Shown one piece after another: positions 1 through 7,063 of a DNA stretch of 50,843 nucleotides (its first letter is position 1; every line of letters begins with the position of its first letter). The notes under the pieces were generated by a model. It was not told the DNA's origin and did no database searches. It saw nothing but the letters and a program-made list of their open reading frames with translations. The translations under genes and the position numbers were made by a program. Origin of the DNA: a virus; the IMG/VR virus record IMGVR_UViG_3300009786_000020, positions 1 to 50,843 of that record, one strand, 5' to 3'.

Positions 1-163
1 AGACCTATCAATACCCATCAATCTAGCCTTCCATTAAATGCAAATGGAGTTAATGGTTATGGTTATCAATATGATACTTATGACGAAGGTCAAGATGTAT
101 ATGGAATGAGTTATGGTCATAGTAAACATTATAATAATGAATATAAAGAATATGTTGATTTAG
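1..163. repeat. Left copy of 163-bp terminal overlap
   Basis: Bases 1-163 are repeated at 50681-50843 with three substitutions: at window positions 72 (T here, C there), 76 (A/G) and 88 (G/A). In the reading frame of the JAMM protease these are one silent Tyr change, Thr to Ala, and Gly to Ser. The repeat lies inside a coding gene that reads through it in frame. It is best read as the overlap of a circular or circularly permuted genome assembled from a slightly mixed population, not as a true exact terminal repeat. Confidence 0.9.
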
Positions 164-432
164 ATTCTGTTCCTGAAGTTATCATGGATAGAGCTTTAAA
201 GATATTAAATTCATTATTAGATGAATGTTATGATTTATCAGCTGAGAGAATTGAGAGTAAACAAGCTCTTGACATATGGAGAAAGAAAATCCAAAGTGTT
301 GAAAAGCTTGTGAAACCTCATGGACTTGGTATTCGTGAATATAAAACAAGTAAAGCATTAAGTCATGCGTTGTATACGTTATGGCCTGATGATTTCTTTT
401 ACGAATTGAAGAAGGAGACTTCTCTTGTCTGA
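1..432 (+). CDS. JAMM/JAB protease, C-terminal part (continues from window end)
   Basis: Frame 1 is open from the first base and continues the protein that starts at 50132; joined across the circular junction it is 326 residues. This half lies outside the JAMM core. It has a Gly/Tyr/Asn-rich linker (GVNGYGYQY and following) and then a helical tail with many charged residues that ends at TGA 430-432. An internal ATG at 106 could be mistaken for a start, but it lacks a ribosome site and splits an otherwise continuous frame. The stop overlaps the TTG start of the E1-like gene by 8 nt, so the two are translationally coupled. The tail may bind substrate or partner; its function is not recognised. 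Confidence 0.85.
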   Translation, partial: RPINTHQSSLPLNANGVNGYGYQYDTYDEGQDVYGMSYGHSKHYNNEYKEYVDLDSVPEVIMDRALKILNSLLDECYDLSAERIESKQALDIWRKKIQSVEKLVKPHGLGIREYKTSKALSHALYTLWPDDFFYELKKETSLV

Positions 433-1087
433 TATTAATCTTAGAAGCAGTGGAATAACTGACGATTTGAAAGATTATCGATATCATATATTGGGTTGCG
501 GGGCTATAGGTAGTTCCGCAGCTTTTCAATTAATAAGGATGGGTGCGTCCTCATTGACCTTATATGATATGGATAAAGTTGAAGTTCAAAACGTTGGAGT
601 GTCAAGGTATATCTTGTCAGATATTAATAAACGAAAAGTAGATGCTCTCTCTGAGCATTTAATGTCAATTAATGATACTGCAGATATAACTAGAGTGCGG
701 GGAAAGTTCAAGACTTTCAGAACCACTTTAGATGATAAAGATATCGTAATATTAGGATTCGATAACATGCGAAGCAGGTTGAAAGCTGCTAAAGAATGTT
801 TTGAACGTAATAGTAAACCTTATCTTTTAATAGATGGAAGGATGGGAGCAGAGCAGTACCAGCAATATACTCTGTTAAACCCATCATTAGAAGCCTATAA
901 AGCTACTTGGTACAGTGATGCAGAAGGTGAATCAACACCATGTAACGCAAAAGCTACAAGCTATTGCTCAGACATGGCAGGTGCGTTTATTACAAATGCA
1001 GTAAGAAAAGTTTTGACGGACAATCCAGTTCCTCAAGAGTTTTATTTTGATTTTCCATCTTTTGTTCTTGCAAGAGTAGTTAATTAG
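425..1087 (+). CDS. E1/ThiF-like adenylating enzyme
   Basis: Predicted to adenylate the C-terminal glycine of a ubiquitin-like protein and carry it as a thioester. The 220-residue protein is one Rossmann-type ThiF/E1 domain: glycine-rich loop GCGAIGS at 24-30, acidic YDMD at 47-50, Arg61, and the GFDN motif with Asp114. Two cysteines sit in the crossover segment STPCNAKATSYCSDMAG (C173 and C181); C173 fits the position of the E1 catalytic cysteine. It lacks the CxxC pairs of MoeB/ThiF zinc forms and is near the minimum size for the family. The start is TTG at 425 with AAGGAG at 412-417, overlapping the end of the JAMM protease gene. The neighbours (beta-grasp modifier, E2-like, JAMM) make a conjugation role more likely than cofactor synthesis. 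Confidence 0.9.
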   Translation: MSDINLRSSGITDDLKDYRYHILGCGAIGSSAAFQLIRMGASSLTLYDMDKVEVQNVGVSRYILSDINKRKVDALSEHLMSINDTADITRVRGKFKTFRTTLDDKDIVILGFDNMRSRLKAAKECFERNSKPYLLIDGRMGAEQYQQYTLLNPSLEAYKATWYSDAEGESTPCNAKATSYCSDMAGAFITNAVRKVLTDNPVPQEFYFDFPSFVLARVVN

Positions 1088-1106
1088 GGTTAAATTACTA
1101 ACTCTG

Positions 1107-1129
1107 GAGTAGCCCTATATGGGCTGCTC
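1107..1129 (+). other. Hairpin after the E1-like gene
   Basis: GAGTAGCCC (1107-1115) pairs with GGGCTGCTC (1121-1129) around a TATAT loop, nine pairs including one wobble. It lies 20 bases after the E1 stop and before the ribosome site of the next small gene. No T-run follows directly, so it is a weak terminator or an mRNA processing or stability element at the end of the conjugation cassette. Confidence 0.45.
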
Positions 1130-1164
1130 TAAGGGTATTAGTTCAATTTTAATAAGGATATTGT

Positions 1165-1344
1165 ATGTCAAGTAATGATAATGAAATCTGGTTAGCGATA
1201 GAAACAATATCTAATAGAGTAAGTGAATTAACTGCTCTAGTAGGTATTATTTTAGATGCCCCAGTATTAACGAAAGTAACCAACGTGGAGGAAGTATATG
1301 CCGCTGACGAAAGTAAAGAGGAAGCCAAAGAGCTTGAATCCTAA
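1165..1344 (+). CDS. Small acidic protein, 59 aa
   Basis: ATG 1165 is preceded by AAGGA at 1154-1158. The product starts MSSNDNEIWLAIETISNRVS and ends in a Glu/Lys-rich stretch (ESKEEAKELES). A short helix of alternating hydrophobic residues (IWLAIETI and ELTALVGIIL) could pack as an amphipathic helix or dimer. It overlaps the start of the Sak4-like gene by 47 nt, so it belongs to the same transcript. The family is not recognised. The good ribosome site and tight spacing support a real gene. Confidence 0.6.
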   Translation: MSSNDNEIWLAIETISNRVSELTALVGIILDAPVLTKVTNVEEVYAADESKEEAKELES

Positions 1345-1981
1345 AATAACACTTCTATATGGAGCCCCTAAAGTAGGTAAATCTACAGTATTAAGTCAAT
1401 TAGATAGTTGCTTAATATTAGATACTGAAAATGGCTCTGATATGTTAGGAGGTTATATAGACAATATTAACAGTAGAGAAGAACTCTTAGAGTTTTATAA
1501 ACTCGCAAAAGAGGGGCATGAGTATAAGTATTTTGCACTTGATACTGTCGATAAGCTTGTTGAATGGATAGAGAAGTCCATATTAAAAGAATACCAAATA
1601 GAATCAATTAATGATTTACCTTATGGCAAAGGATTTGGTTTAGTAAGAAGCAAGGTACTTAATCATATAAAGAAGTTGTCTTCTTTAGTACCTCATCTTA
1701 TCATCGTAGGACACCGTAAAACTGCAGTAGCTATTGATAATAGTACCGCTATTGAACCGGAATCCCTTGATATTTCAGGTAAGTTAAAAAATATGATTAT
1801 GGCTGCATGTGATGCAATAGGTTACGTCTTTAGAGATGAAGAAGAAACTTTAATGGTATCGTTTAAGTCAGGGCTTGCCCTAGAGGCAGGCAGTAGATGC
1901 GCTCACTTAAGAGGCGAAATATTCCCTTTTAATTGGGATTTAATATACAAGAAAGAAAAAGAGAAAGCGAGTAAAAAGTAA
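1298..1981 (+). CDS. Sak4-like RecA-fold ATPase (recombinase)
   Basis: A 227-residue P-loop ATPase with Walker A GAPKVGKST at 22-30 and a Walker B-type strand YKYFALDT ending at Asp82. A strand ending LIIVGHRK follows as a candidate sensor. Size and motif layout match the AAA_24/Sak4 group of phage recombination proteins, short Rad51/RecA relatives that promote single-strand annealing together with an ssDNA-binding protein. The next gene, overlapping by one base, has the features expected of that partner. The C-terminus is lysine-rich. ATG 1298 has GGAGG just upstream. A role in recombination-linked replication is inferred from the family and from the primase-helicase two genes downstream. 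Confidence 0.8.
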   Translation: MPLTKVKRKPKSLNPKITLLYGAPKVGKSTVLSQLDSCLILDTENGSDMLGGYIDNINSREELLEFYKLAKEGHEYKYFALDTVDKLVEWIEKSILKEYQIESINDLPYGKGFGLVRSKVLNHIKKLSSLVPHLIIVGHRKTAVAIDNSTAIEPESLDISGKLKNMIMAACDAIGYVFRDEEETLMVSFKSGLALEAGSRCAHLRGEIFPFNWDLIYKKEKEKASKK

Positions 1982-2595
1982 TGGCTATATTTAAACCAGA
2001 GATGAAAAGTTCAGGTGGCGGTAATAAATTTATGGGTGTATGTGAAATGGGAATATCTAGTTTTGTAGATAAATCCGCTGAGTTTGATTGGTGTGACTTA
2101 CTGTTAGAAGCAGAAGTTCATCTTAAAGATTCAGAATACCCTAAACGGTTAGCTATTAAAGGTGATTATGAAAAAGATGCAGAAGGTAATATCAATGGTG
2201 GCTATGTTTTAAATCGAATGTATCGATTCTTTGAAGCCATTGGGTGTACTGCAGGAATTAATCTTAAGGGAGAATTTGAAACCTCTGAAGGAGATGTAAT
2301 CCCAGATATTGCTCAATATCTAAATGATAATCATACAAGCTCAGGTATCCCTGGAACTACTCCAGAATTAACCCATGTAGGATATGTATATAAACGTCAA
2401 AATACTAAAACTAAAAAAGTATATACTGAAGTTTATACACGTTTATACCCTAATACTGAAAAGGGTAAAACTGAGTTAGAAGAATACATTAAATGGATGA
2501 AAACCAACAATTATCTCAAAGAGTATACTGAAGTTGGTGGTGACAAAGATGGTGACGGAGTAACTGTAACAGCTGAAGCTGACAGTAACTTTTGA
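1981..2595 (+). CDS. Putative ssDNA-binding protein
   Basis: A 204-residue protein whose ATG overlaps the preceding stop (TAATG). It has a compact beta-rich body with the segment VLNRMYRFFEAIGCTAGINL and then an acidic C-terminal tail (VGGDKDGDGVTVTAEADSNF). This resembles the phage proteins commonly found directly after Sak4-like ATPases and annotated as ssDNA-binding; an acidic tail is also typical of SSBs. No canonical OB-fold motif can be proven by eye, so the call rests on position, the tail and general resemblance. Confidence 0.55.
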   Translation: MAIFKPEMKSSGGGNKFMGVCEMGISSFVDKSAEFDWCDLLLEAEVHLKDSEYPKRLAIKGDYEKDAEGNINGGYVLNRMYRFFEAIGCTAGINLKGEFETSEGDVIPDIAQYLNDNHTSSGIPGTTPELTHVGYVYKRQNTKTKKVYTEVYTRLYPNTEKGKTELEEYIKWMKTNNYLKEYTEVGGDKDGDGVTVTAEADSNF

Positions 2596-4430
2596 ACTAC
2601 GTTGAAATTGCTATTAAGACCCCGTCTAGTCGCGGGGTTTTAATTCCTAAAGCAAATATTAAAACGTTTATCAAAACTGATGAGCCTCTATATCGTTCTA
2701 TGTATACCTATGATGATGAAGCTAAGAACTTCGTTGACGACAAGGGGAGTATAAAGGATTATTATGGCACCAGAAGTATTGACAATGTGCTTATCGATAT
2801 TGATAGGAAAGATAATAGTGACCAATTCACCTTAGATAAGGTAAAGGGATTACTGTTTGAATTAGAAGATAACTTCGAAGTAAATCCTATGAAATCTGCT
2901 CAAGTATATTTTAGTGGAAGTGGTTATCATATATCATTACCTGGAGGACTGTTTAACTTTACAGATTCGCCAGACTTACCATTCTTTGTGAAGGCCACTA
3001 TGGATTCATTGTTTGATGGTATAGATTTAATGATATATATGAGACCTGGAATTTATAGAGTTCAACATACTGTTAATTTAAAGACAGGGTTGTATAAAAT
3101 TCCACTTACTTATAAGGAAGTTCATACATTAACTCCTGAAGCTATTCAAACTTTAGCAAAAGGGCAAAGGCTAGATTATCCTTATACTGAGCTTTTATCA
3201 GATGGGGAGCTAGAGGATAGAGTAATTAAAAATGCTCCTAGAATCAAGCAATTTAAGGCTGTGGCAGAGCCTATAAATATGGTGCCTTGTGTTCAGAAGA
3301 TGTTAACTGCTGGGCCCAATGAGGGGAATCGAAATAACACTATTATGCGTATAGCAAGTCATTTTAGACGCCATGGTATTCCTAGTGAATATGCCAAGGT
3401 TTCTTTATTGCACTGGAATAACAATTCTTTAAATGAAGAAATAGTTATTAATAAAACAGAGCAAACGTATGATAGGGGGTATAAATACTCCTGTAATGAC
3501 CCTTTAATGAAAGAAAATTGCAGAACAAACTGCATATTCTTTAAACGTAAAGATTACGATGTGGAAGTCAAAGATGCTTTAACGTTACAAGAAGAATACA
3601 CAAATAGGTTGGCAACTGACTTTGCTGGACGAACACTTAATTTAGGTGGGATGCTTGGCTTAGATAATAATACAGATGCAACTATATATCCTGGTGAACT
3701 AGTGACTATCTTTGGACCTACGGGCTCAAATAAAACAACATTAGCTCAGAATATAGCTTTAGGTGTAGATATGGTAAATGATTGTATCCGAACTGAATGG
3801 CAAATACCCACACTCTTCTTATCATTAGAATTAAGTGGTTGGTATATGCATCGCAGACATTTACAAATAGTATCTGGATTAAGTAAGGATGAGATTAATG
3901 TGTCTCCTGATGAAGTATTTAAATGTCATGAAGGCGCTCTTAGTCATATGAATATCCAAACTATATCTCCAACCTTAGACCAAATAAGAAAAAAAGTTCA
4001 AGAGTTACAACCGGCTGTTGTGGTAGTAGATTATATTGATTTAGTTGAAACACCTCCTCATATAAGAGGAGAATATGAACAAATTAAGTATATCTCACAT
4101 ACATTGTCAAATATGGCAGTGAATATGGATATTATAATTATACAAATATCACAAGTAGCACGAGAGTACTCAAGAAATGATGTTTTAGACCTCTATGCTG
4201 GCAAGGGTTCTGGAGCAATTGAAAATGCCAGTAGAAAAGTTATTGGCCTACAAGGACAAGCAAATAGTGACATCAAGAATGTTGAAATGTTCAAGAATAC
4301 TGATGGTGAACTATTTAAAGCTCAGGTCCAATGGAGGCCAAGCTTTAGATTGCGAAGGACTTATAATGACGACAATGAAGAAACGAGTGTCAAGAAGCCA
4401 AAAACTGCTAACGCATTTGCTCAGCGGTAA
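2592..4430 (+). CDS. AEP primase fused to DnaB-type helicase
   Basis: A 612-residue replication protein that would make RNA primers and unwind the fork. The N-terminal half is an archaeo-eukaryotic primase. NVLIDIDRKD gives metal-binding Asp69 and Asp71, FSGSGYHISLP (107-117) is the sGxGyHi nucleotide motif, and RVQHTVNLKTGLYKIPL is the third motif. A cysteine module follows (C233, then C301, C310, C314 in SCNDPLMKENCRTNC), as in PriCT/PriL-like regions. The C-terminal half is a RecA-fold SF4 helicase with Walker A GPTGSNKT at 375-382, Walker B VVVVDY ending near Asp480, and a QISQVARE sensor. The TTG start overlaps the previous stop and lacks an obvious ribosome site, implying coupled translation. 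No DNA polymerase gene accompanies it, so host polymerase is presumably recruited. Confidence 0.88.
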   Translation: MNYVEIAIKTPSSRGVLIPKANIKTFIKTDEPLYRSMYTYDDEAKNFVDDKGSIKDYYGTRSIDNVLIDIDRKDNSDQFTLDKVKGLLFELEDNFEVNPMKSAQVYFSGSGYHISLPGGLFNFTDSPDLPFFVKATMDSLFDGIDLMIYMRPGIYRVQHTVNLKTGLYKIPLTYKEVHTLTPEAIQTLAKGQRLDYPYTELLSDGELEDRVIKNAPRIKQFKAVAEPINMVPCVQKMLTAGPNEGNRNNTIMRIASHFRRHGIPSEYAKVSLLHWNNNSLNEEIVINKTEQTYDRGYKYSCNDPLMKENCRTNCIFFKRKDYDVEVKDALTLQEEYTNRLATDFAGRTLNLGGMLGLDNNTDATIYPGELVTIFGPTGSNKTTLAQNIALGVDMVNDCIRTEWQIPTLFLSLELSGWYMHRRHLQIVSGLSKDEINVSPDEVFKCHEGALSHMNIQTISPTLDQIRKKVQELQPAVVVVDYIDLVETPPHIRGEYEQIKYISHTLSNMAVNMDIIIIQISQVAREYSRNDVLDLYAGKGSGAIENASRKVIGLQGQANSDIKNVEMFKNTDGELFKAQVQWRPSFRLRRTYNDDNEETSVKKPKTANAFAQR

Positions 4431-4593
4431 AACTATAAATGGTAGACAAGCCTTAACAAGGTTTGGCCTATATAGACTTTCATCTTATATCCATAACTGG
4501 AGAAAGAAAGGGTTTAATATAGATACTAAAATGGTTAAGCGACAAGGCTCAACTTACGCTGTTTATAGCCTCACAGGTACTCCTGTAGCATAA
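4366..4593 (+). CDS. Small helix-turn-helix protein, 75 aa
   Basis: The start ATG 4366 lies inside the primase-helicase gene in another frame, with GAAGGA at 4354-4359 as ribosome site. The reading frame runs 163 nt beyond the helicase stop. The core (GKTINGRQALTRFG, then RLSSYIHNWRKKGFNI, then a short wing ending TYAVYSL) is a winged helix of the small phage HTH type: a recognition helix, then a beta hairpin. Likely a DNA-binding regulator or replication accessory. The frame is also open upstream to 4195, but that part overlaps the helicase and reads like a shadow. Confidence 0.75.
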   Translation: MTTMKKRVSRSQKLLTHLLSGKTINGRQALTRFGLYRLSSYIHNWRKKGFNIDTKMVKRQGSTYAVYSLTGTPVA

Positions 4594-4603
4594 GGAGCTA
4601 AAG

Positions 4604-5107
4604 ATGGCTAAAAAGCCTATCCTGATTCATAAAAAAGGTACTCGGGGGCGCAAGTCCCCTAGTACTCTCTACTGGGAAGAGAAGTTTCTTGGCAAACTCA
4701 GGGAAATCCATGGAACACATTTTAGGGGAGCATTTCATAAAATTATGAAAAAAGCTTCTAGCACAAAGTCTTCTTTGAAAAGAAGAAGTGCAGAATTTGA
4801 GGTATTATTTGACCTTGAATTAAATGATATAAAACGGATGATATTAAAAGCATATGGTAATGGATGTAGATATTGTGGAAATGAATTAGTGCATAGGAAT
4901 ATGGCATTTGACCACAAAGAAGCTATATCTAGCGGAGGGCCATCAACAAAAGCAAACTTACATATTATATGTAGGCGATGTAATACAAGAAAAGGCCCAA
5001 TGTCACATGAAGATTATTCAAAATTTCTTAATTTAATATCAAGTTTAGACTCTGAAAGCATAGCTTATATATTTAGAAAGCTTGCCAGTAGAGAAGTGTT
5101 TAGTTAA
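4604..5107 (+). CDS. HNH endonuclease
   Basis: A 167-residue protein starting 10 nt after the HTH gene, with AAGGAG upstream. The HNH core is complete: zinc pair C88-x2-C91 (CRYCG), AFDHKEAISSGG with Asp103/His104, ANLHIICRRC with Asn118 and His120, and second zinc pair C123-x2-C126 followed by NTRKG. The N-terminal 80 residues are basic (KKGTRGRKS and following) and may bind DNA. It could be a homing-type nuclease or a host-DNA or recombination nuclease. It stands alone, with no sign of an intron around it, and is in the replication block on the same strand. Confidence 0.88.
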   Translation: MAKKPILIHKKGTRGRKSPSTLYWEEKFLGKLREIHGTHFRGAFHKIMKKASSTKSSLKRRSAEFEVLFDLELNDIKRMILKAYGNGCRYCGNELVHRNMAFDHKEAISSGGPSTKANLHIICRRCNTRKGPMSHEDYSKFLNLISSLDSESIAYIFRKLASREVFS

Positions 5108-5217
5108 ATTCCCAATAAGAGCCACAAGCAATTATTATTTAACCAGGTATTTATTTACTCTAAGTTAAGTGATTTTCAGTTGCTGACCACGAATTAGCAG
5201 TCTTGTGGCTATGGGAA
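5108..5217 (+). ncRNA. Structured RNA element between HNH and small genes
   Basis: The gap after the HNH gene folds on itself. TTCCCA (5109-5114) pairs with TGGGAA (5212-5217) and AGCCACAAG (5120-5128) with CTTGTGGCT (5202-5210), a 15-pair closing stem around about 73 bases. Inside, GCTGA (5182-5186) can pair with TTAGC (5194-5198) over a seven-base loop. No T-run follows; the ribosome site AAAAAGGAGA of the next gene begins a few bases later. It may be a small RNA or a 5' leader. The family is unknown. Confidence 0.5.
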
Positions 5218-5235
5218 CATAAAAAGGAGAAAAGT

Positions 5236-5352
5236 ATGTGGACATGTATAGAATGTTCAAACAGCTATGATGAAAATACAGGAGATGTAGATGAAAGAGT
5301 CTGCAATGAATGTATGGATATGATAGATGAGGATGAAGTGAATGAAACTTAA
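5236..5352 (+). CDS. Tiny zinc-binding acidic protein, 38 aa
   Basis: ATG 5236 follows AAAGGAGA at 5223-5230. The product MWTCIECSNSYDENTG... has two CxxC pairs (CIEC and CNEC) spaced as a treble-clef or zinc-ribbon knuckle and an acidic end (DEDEVNET). It overlaps the next gene by 11 nt. It is one of several tiny Cys4 proteins in this block. Its function is unknown. Confidence 0.7.
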   Translation: MWTCIECSNSYDENTGDVDERVCNECMDMIDEDEVNET

Positions 5353-5533
5353 AACTAGAATTATCAAGGTGAACGGTAAAGATTGCATTAAATGTAGCAT
5401 TTGTAGTAAAAAGCGAATGCTAAAGTTTTATTATTATTCAACTAAAAGCGTATGTGGATACACAGGACAATGTAAAAGTTGTTATTTAATTCGCGACAAA
5501 CAATATAAAAACCAAATGGAAGGAGTACTATAA
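5342..5533 (+). CDS. Small zinc-ribbon protein, 63 aa
   Basis: A 63-residue basic protein with CIKCSIC near residue 15-21 and CKSC near 44-47, a probable Cys4 zinc site. The C-terminus (QYKNQMEGVL) matches the end of the 76-aa protein at 7480 (NKRMKEGVL), including the shared DNA GAAGGAGTACTA that also serves as ribosome site for the next gene. The two are likely paralogues. Its function is unknown; nucleic acid or protein binding is the usual role of such ribbons. Confidence 0.8.
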   Translation: MKLKTRIIKVNGKDCIKCSICSKKRMLKFYYYSTKSVCGYTGQCKSCYLIRDKQYKNQMEGVL

Positions 5534-5643
5534 TGTTTGATATGATTACATCTGCATGGGATAATTTATCAATTATGGAGCGTGTCTTAGCTATTGGCGC
5601 ATTCGTAGTAGCAGCAGTATTACTGACTGAACTTATCTTTTAA
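5533..5643 (+). CDS. Single-pass membrane micropeptide, 36 aa
   Basis: ATG 5533 overlaps the preceding TAA (TAATG) and uses GAAGGAG at 5519-5525. After a short polar head (MFDMITSAWDNLSIMERV), a 17-residue hydrophobic run (LAIGAFVVAAVLLTELI) ends the protein, which predicts one transmembrane helix with almost no C-terminal tail. It may be an early membrane-acting protein, for example for exclusion. This is inferred only from its topology. Confidence 0.65.
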   Translation: MFDMITSAWDNLSIMERVLAIGAFVVAAVLLTELIF

Positions 5644-5774
5644 TGAAAGATAGAAGTGTTAAAGGGACTTGGCATCGGAATAACTCTGATGCCGAGTTCA
5701 AGAGAAGGTGGGACAAAATATTCAAACCTAAAAAGAAGGAAGCTGATGAGAGACAAGATGGGAGATTACCATGA
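5643..5774 (+). CDS. Tiny basic protein, 43 aa
   Basis: ATG 5643 overlaps the preceding stop (TAATG). The product (MKDRSVKGTWHRNNSDAEFK...) is strongly basic and rich in Lys/Arg/Asp, with a FKPKKKEADERQ stretch. It is probably coupled to its neighbours. The overlap arrangement is the main support for it; nothing in the protein points to a function. Confidence 0.5.
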   Translation: MKDRSVKGTWHRNNSDAEFKRRWDKIFKPKKKEADERQDGRLP

Positions 5775-5922
5775 TGATTTAGATTCTATTTTTAATCGAT
5801 TATTAATAATAGAAGAACAAATCCGTATTGTAATGCAAAGGATTAACTGGTTAGAAAATCCTGAAACTGCCCCTAAATCAAAACAACCGAAACCCAAACC
5901 CAAAGAGGAGGAAAATCTATGA
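5746..5922 (+). CDS. Small coiled-coil-like protein, 58 aa
   Basis: The chosen start ATG 5746 has AAGGA at 5736-5740 and overlaps the previous gene by 29 nt; ATG 5758 is the alternative. The body LDSIFNRLLIIEEQIRIVMQ has leucine/isoleucine heptad spacing, suggesting a short coiled coil. A Pro/Lys tail follows (KQPKPKPKEEEN). The family is not recognised. Confidence 0.6.
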   Translation: MRDKMGDYHDDLDSIFNRLLIIEEQIRIVMQRINWLENPETAPKSKQPKPKPKEEENL

Positions 5923-6248
5923 TAGATGGCCCAATACTAAGCAATGGTGAAATAACGGTACAGTTACTATTTACATTAGAGTCTAGACAAAGAATGCTTG
6001 GCTCAGAACCTGAAAATATTGAAAACGGTGTAGAAACACATGGTAGTTATGTTATAGCAGATAAAGAAGGTTATGCAATTGATTTAGACTTATTAGAAGA
6101 TGGACAAGAAGTCCTAGTTATACTAAATGAAGATACTGATAGATTAGAATTACGTACAAAAAATAAACAAAAATATATATGCGACTTCATCTTATCCAGA
6201 GATGCTAAAGAACGTGATGAAGAAGATGATTGGGAGACTAACTTATGA
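5919..6248 (+). CDS. Hypothetical protein, 109 aa
   Basis: It starts 4 nt inside the preceding gene with a strong GAGGAGG upstream. Predicted beta-rich (EITVQLLFTLES, EGYAIDLDLLEDGQEVLVIL) with an acidic C-terminus (KERDEEDDWETN). No cysteines or catalytic motif are visible. It may be a small beta-barrel or OB-like protein. The family is not recognised. Confidence 0.75.
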   Translation: MIDGPILSNGEITVQLLFTLESRQRMLGSEPENIENGVETHGSYVIADKEGYAIDLDLLEDGQEVLVILNEDTDRLELRTKNKQKYICDFILSRDAKERDEEDDWETNL

Positions 6249-6397
6249 GTGGCGAACTAGTATGTGTTGAATGCGGTATTTGGGTAGATAATCCATTTAG
6301 TGAACTTATATGCCCTAGATGTCAAGAAATACTTGATGGTAATCTTGAAGATGGTGGAGAATTAGAAGATAAAGATGGAGAACCTGATTATGACTAA
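6245..6397 (+). CDS. Tiny Cys4 acidic protein, 50 aa
   Basis: ATG 6245 overlaps the preceding stop by 4 nt (ATGA). CVEC at residues 7-10 and CPRC at 23-26 form a rubredoxin-like or zinc-ribbon knuckle with 12 residues between the pairs. The second half is almost entirely acidic (LEDGGELEDKDGEPDYD). Such knuckle-plus-acidic-tail proteins often act as adaptors. Its target is unknown. Confidence 0.7.
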   Translation: MSGELVCVECGIWVDNPFSELICPRCQEILDGNLEDGGELEDKDGEPDYD

Positions 6398-6590
6398 AAA
6401 GGACTTCGAAGCTATAGCTTTAGCCATTAGAACTAATCTTGATACTATAGATAATTCAGATTTCTTCTTTGACTTTTTAGCAGACCTATGCAAAGCCTTT
6501 AAAAAAGCTAATCCCAGGTTTGATAGTGTTAAATTTAGACAAGCTTGTTTAAATATGGAGTGGAAGAAAGAATACAATGAAAAACTCTAA
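6390..6590 (+). CDS. Conserved small phage protein, 66 aa
   Basis: The start is placed at ATG 6390 (MTKKDFEAIALAIR), overlapping the previous stop, with GGAG at 6377-6380; ATG 6375 in frame is less likely. The pattern KDFEAIALAIR ... FLADLCKAFKKANPRFDSVKF matches a small protein seen in many phages (typically KDY..IA..I... LA..F...NPRFD...F..AC), including the final RQACLN. Its function in those phages is not known to me. It is helical and probably soluble. Confidence 0.75.
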   Translation: MTKKDFEAIALAIRTNLDTIDNSDFFFDFLADLCKAFKKANPRFDSVKFRQACLNMEWKKEYNEKL

Positions 6591-6894
6591 ACTCAATACA
6601 GAACGCCGCAAAAACGGATGGTGGAGTGATGTCTATAATGCATCCTTTAAAATGATGGATATTAAAAGATATAAACGGGGGCTAACTTTAGAAACAGAAT
6701 CTTCTGGAAAAGCCTCACAAATGTCAGCATCATTATGTCCTGTTTGTAATAAAGCATGGGAGTCTGATACTGTTAGTAATCCACGTAAAGTCCTCATTCA
6801 TTATCATGATGAGTTCCCCACATTTAAAATACCTAGGAACACATGTTTAAAATGTCAGGAAGGAGGAGAGAATGGGACAAGGGAAGAAGATTAG
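6577..6894 (+). CDS. Zinc-ribbon protein, 105 aa
   Basis: ATG 6577 overlaps the preceding gene by 14 nt. It has a basic N-terminal part (TERRKNGWWSDVYNASFKMM) followed by two CxxC pairs, CPVC near 54-57 and CLKC near 90-93, with a His between them (LIHYHDEF). This is a probable zinc ribbon. The larger spacing between the pairs differs from the tiny knuckle proteins nearby. It may bind nucleic acid; the function is unknown. Confidence 0.75.
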   Translation: MKNSKLNTERRKNGWWSDVYNASFKMMDIKRYKRGLTLETESSGKASQMSASLCPVCNKAWESDTVSNPRKVLIHYHDEFPTFKIPRNTCLKCQEGGENGTREED

Positions 6895-7006
6895 CCTGAT
6901 TAAACGATTAGCATTAAAAGTGTTAACAAAAACACCACTACAAAAAAATCGTATAGCGAGATGGTTAAAGATACACAGAACGACTCTACACAGATATGTT
7001 AAATAA
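6872..7006 (+). CDS. Small basic HTH peptide, 44 aa
   Basis: ATG 6872 follows a very strong AGGAGGAGA and overlaps the previous gene by 23 nt. The 44 residues are highly basic, and the second half (PLQKNRIARWLKIHRTTLHR) has the shape of a resolvase or Fis-type helix-turn-helix, close to the common pattern of a helix, IA.WL.I.R.TL.RY, and stop. A likely DNA-binding regulator or nucleoid-acting early protein. The small size makes the call tentative. Confidence 0.6.
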   Translation: MGQGKKISLIKRLALKVLTKTPLQKNRIARWLKIHRTTLHRYVK

Positions 7007-7063
7007 ACATTGCTTGATTATTAGTATAGCATTAAATTAACACCAATCTGTAAGGAGTATTAT

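Noticed and set aside
1-163. True short direct terminal repeat like that of T7
   Set aside because: The two copies differ at three sites and lie inside one continuous reading frame, as expected for a circular assembly overlap and not for an exact packaged repeat.
4195-4365. Longer start for the small HTH gene
   Set aside because: Those codons lie within the conserved helicase frame, and the ribosome site fits the 4366 start.
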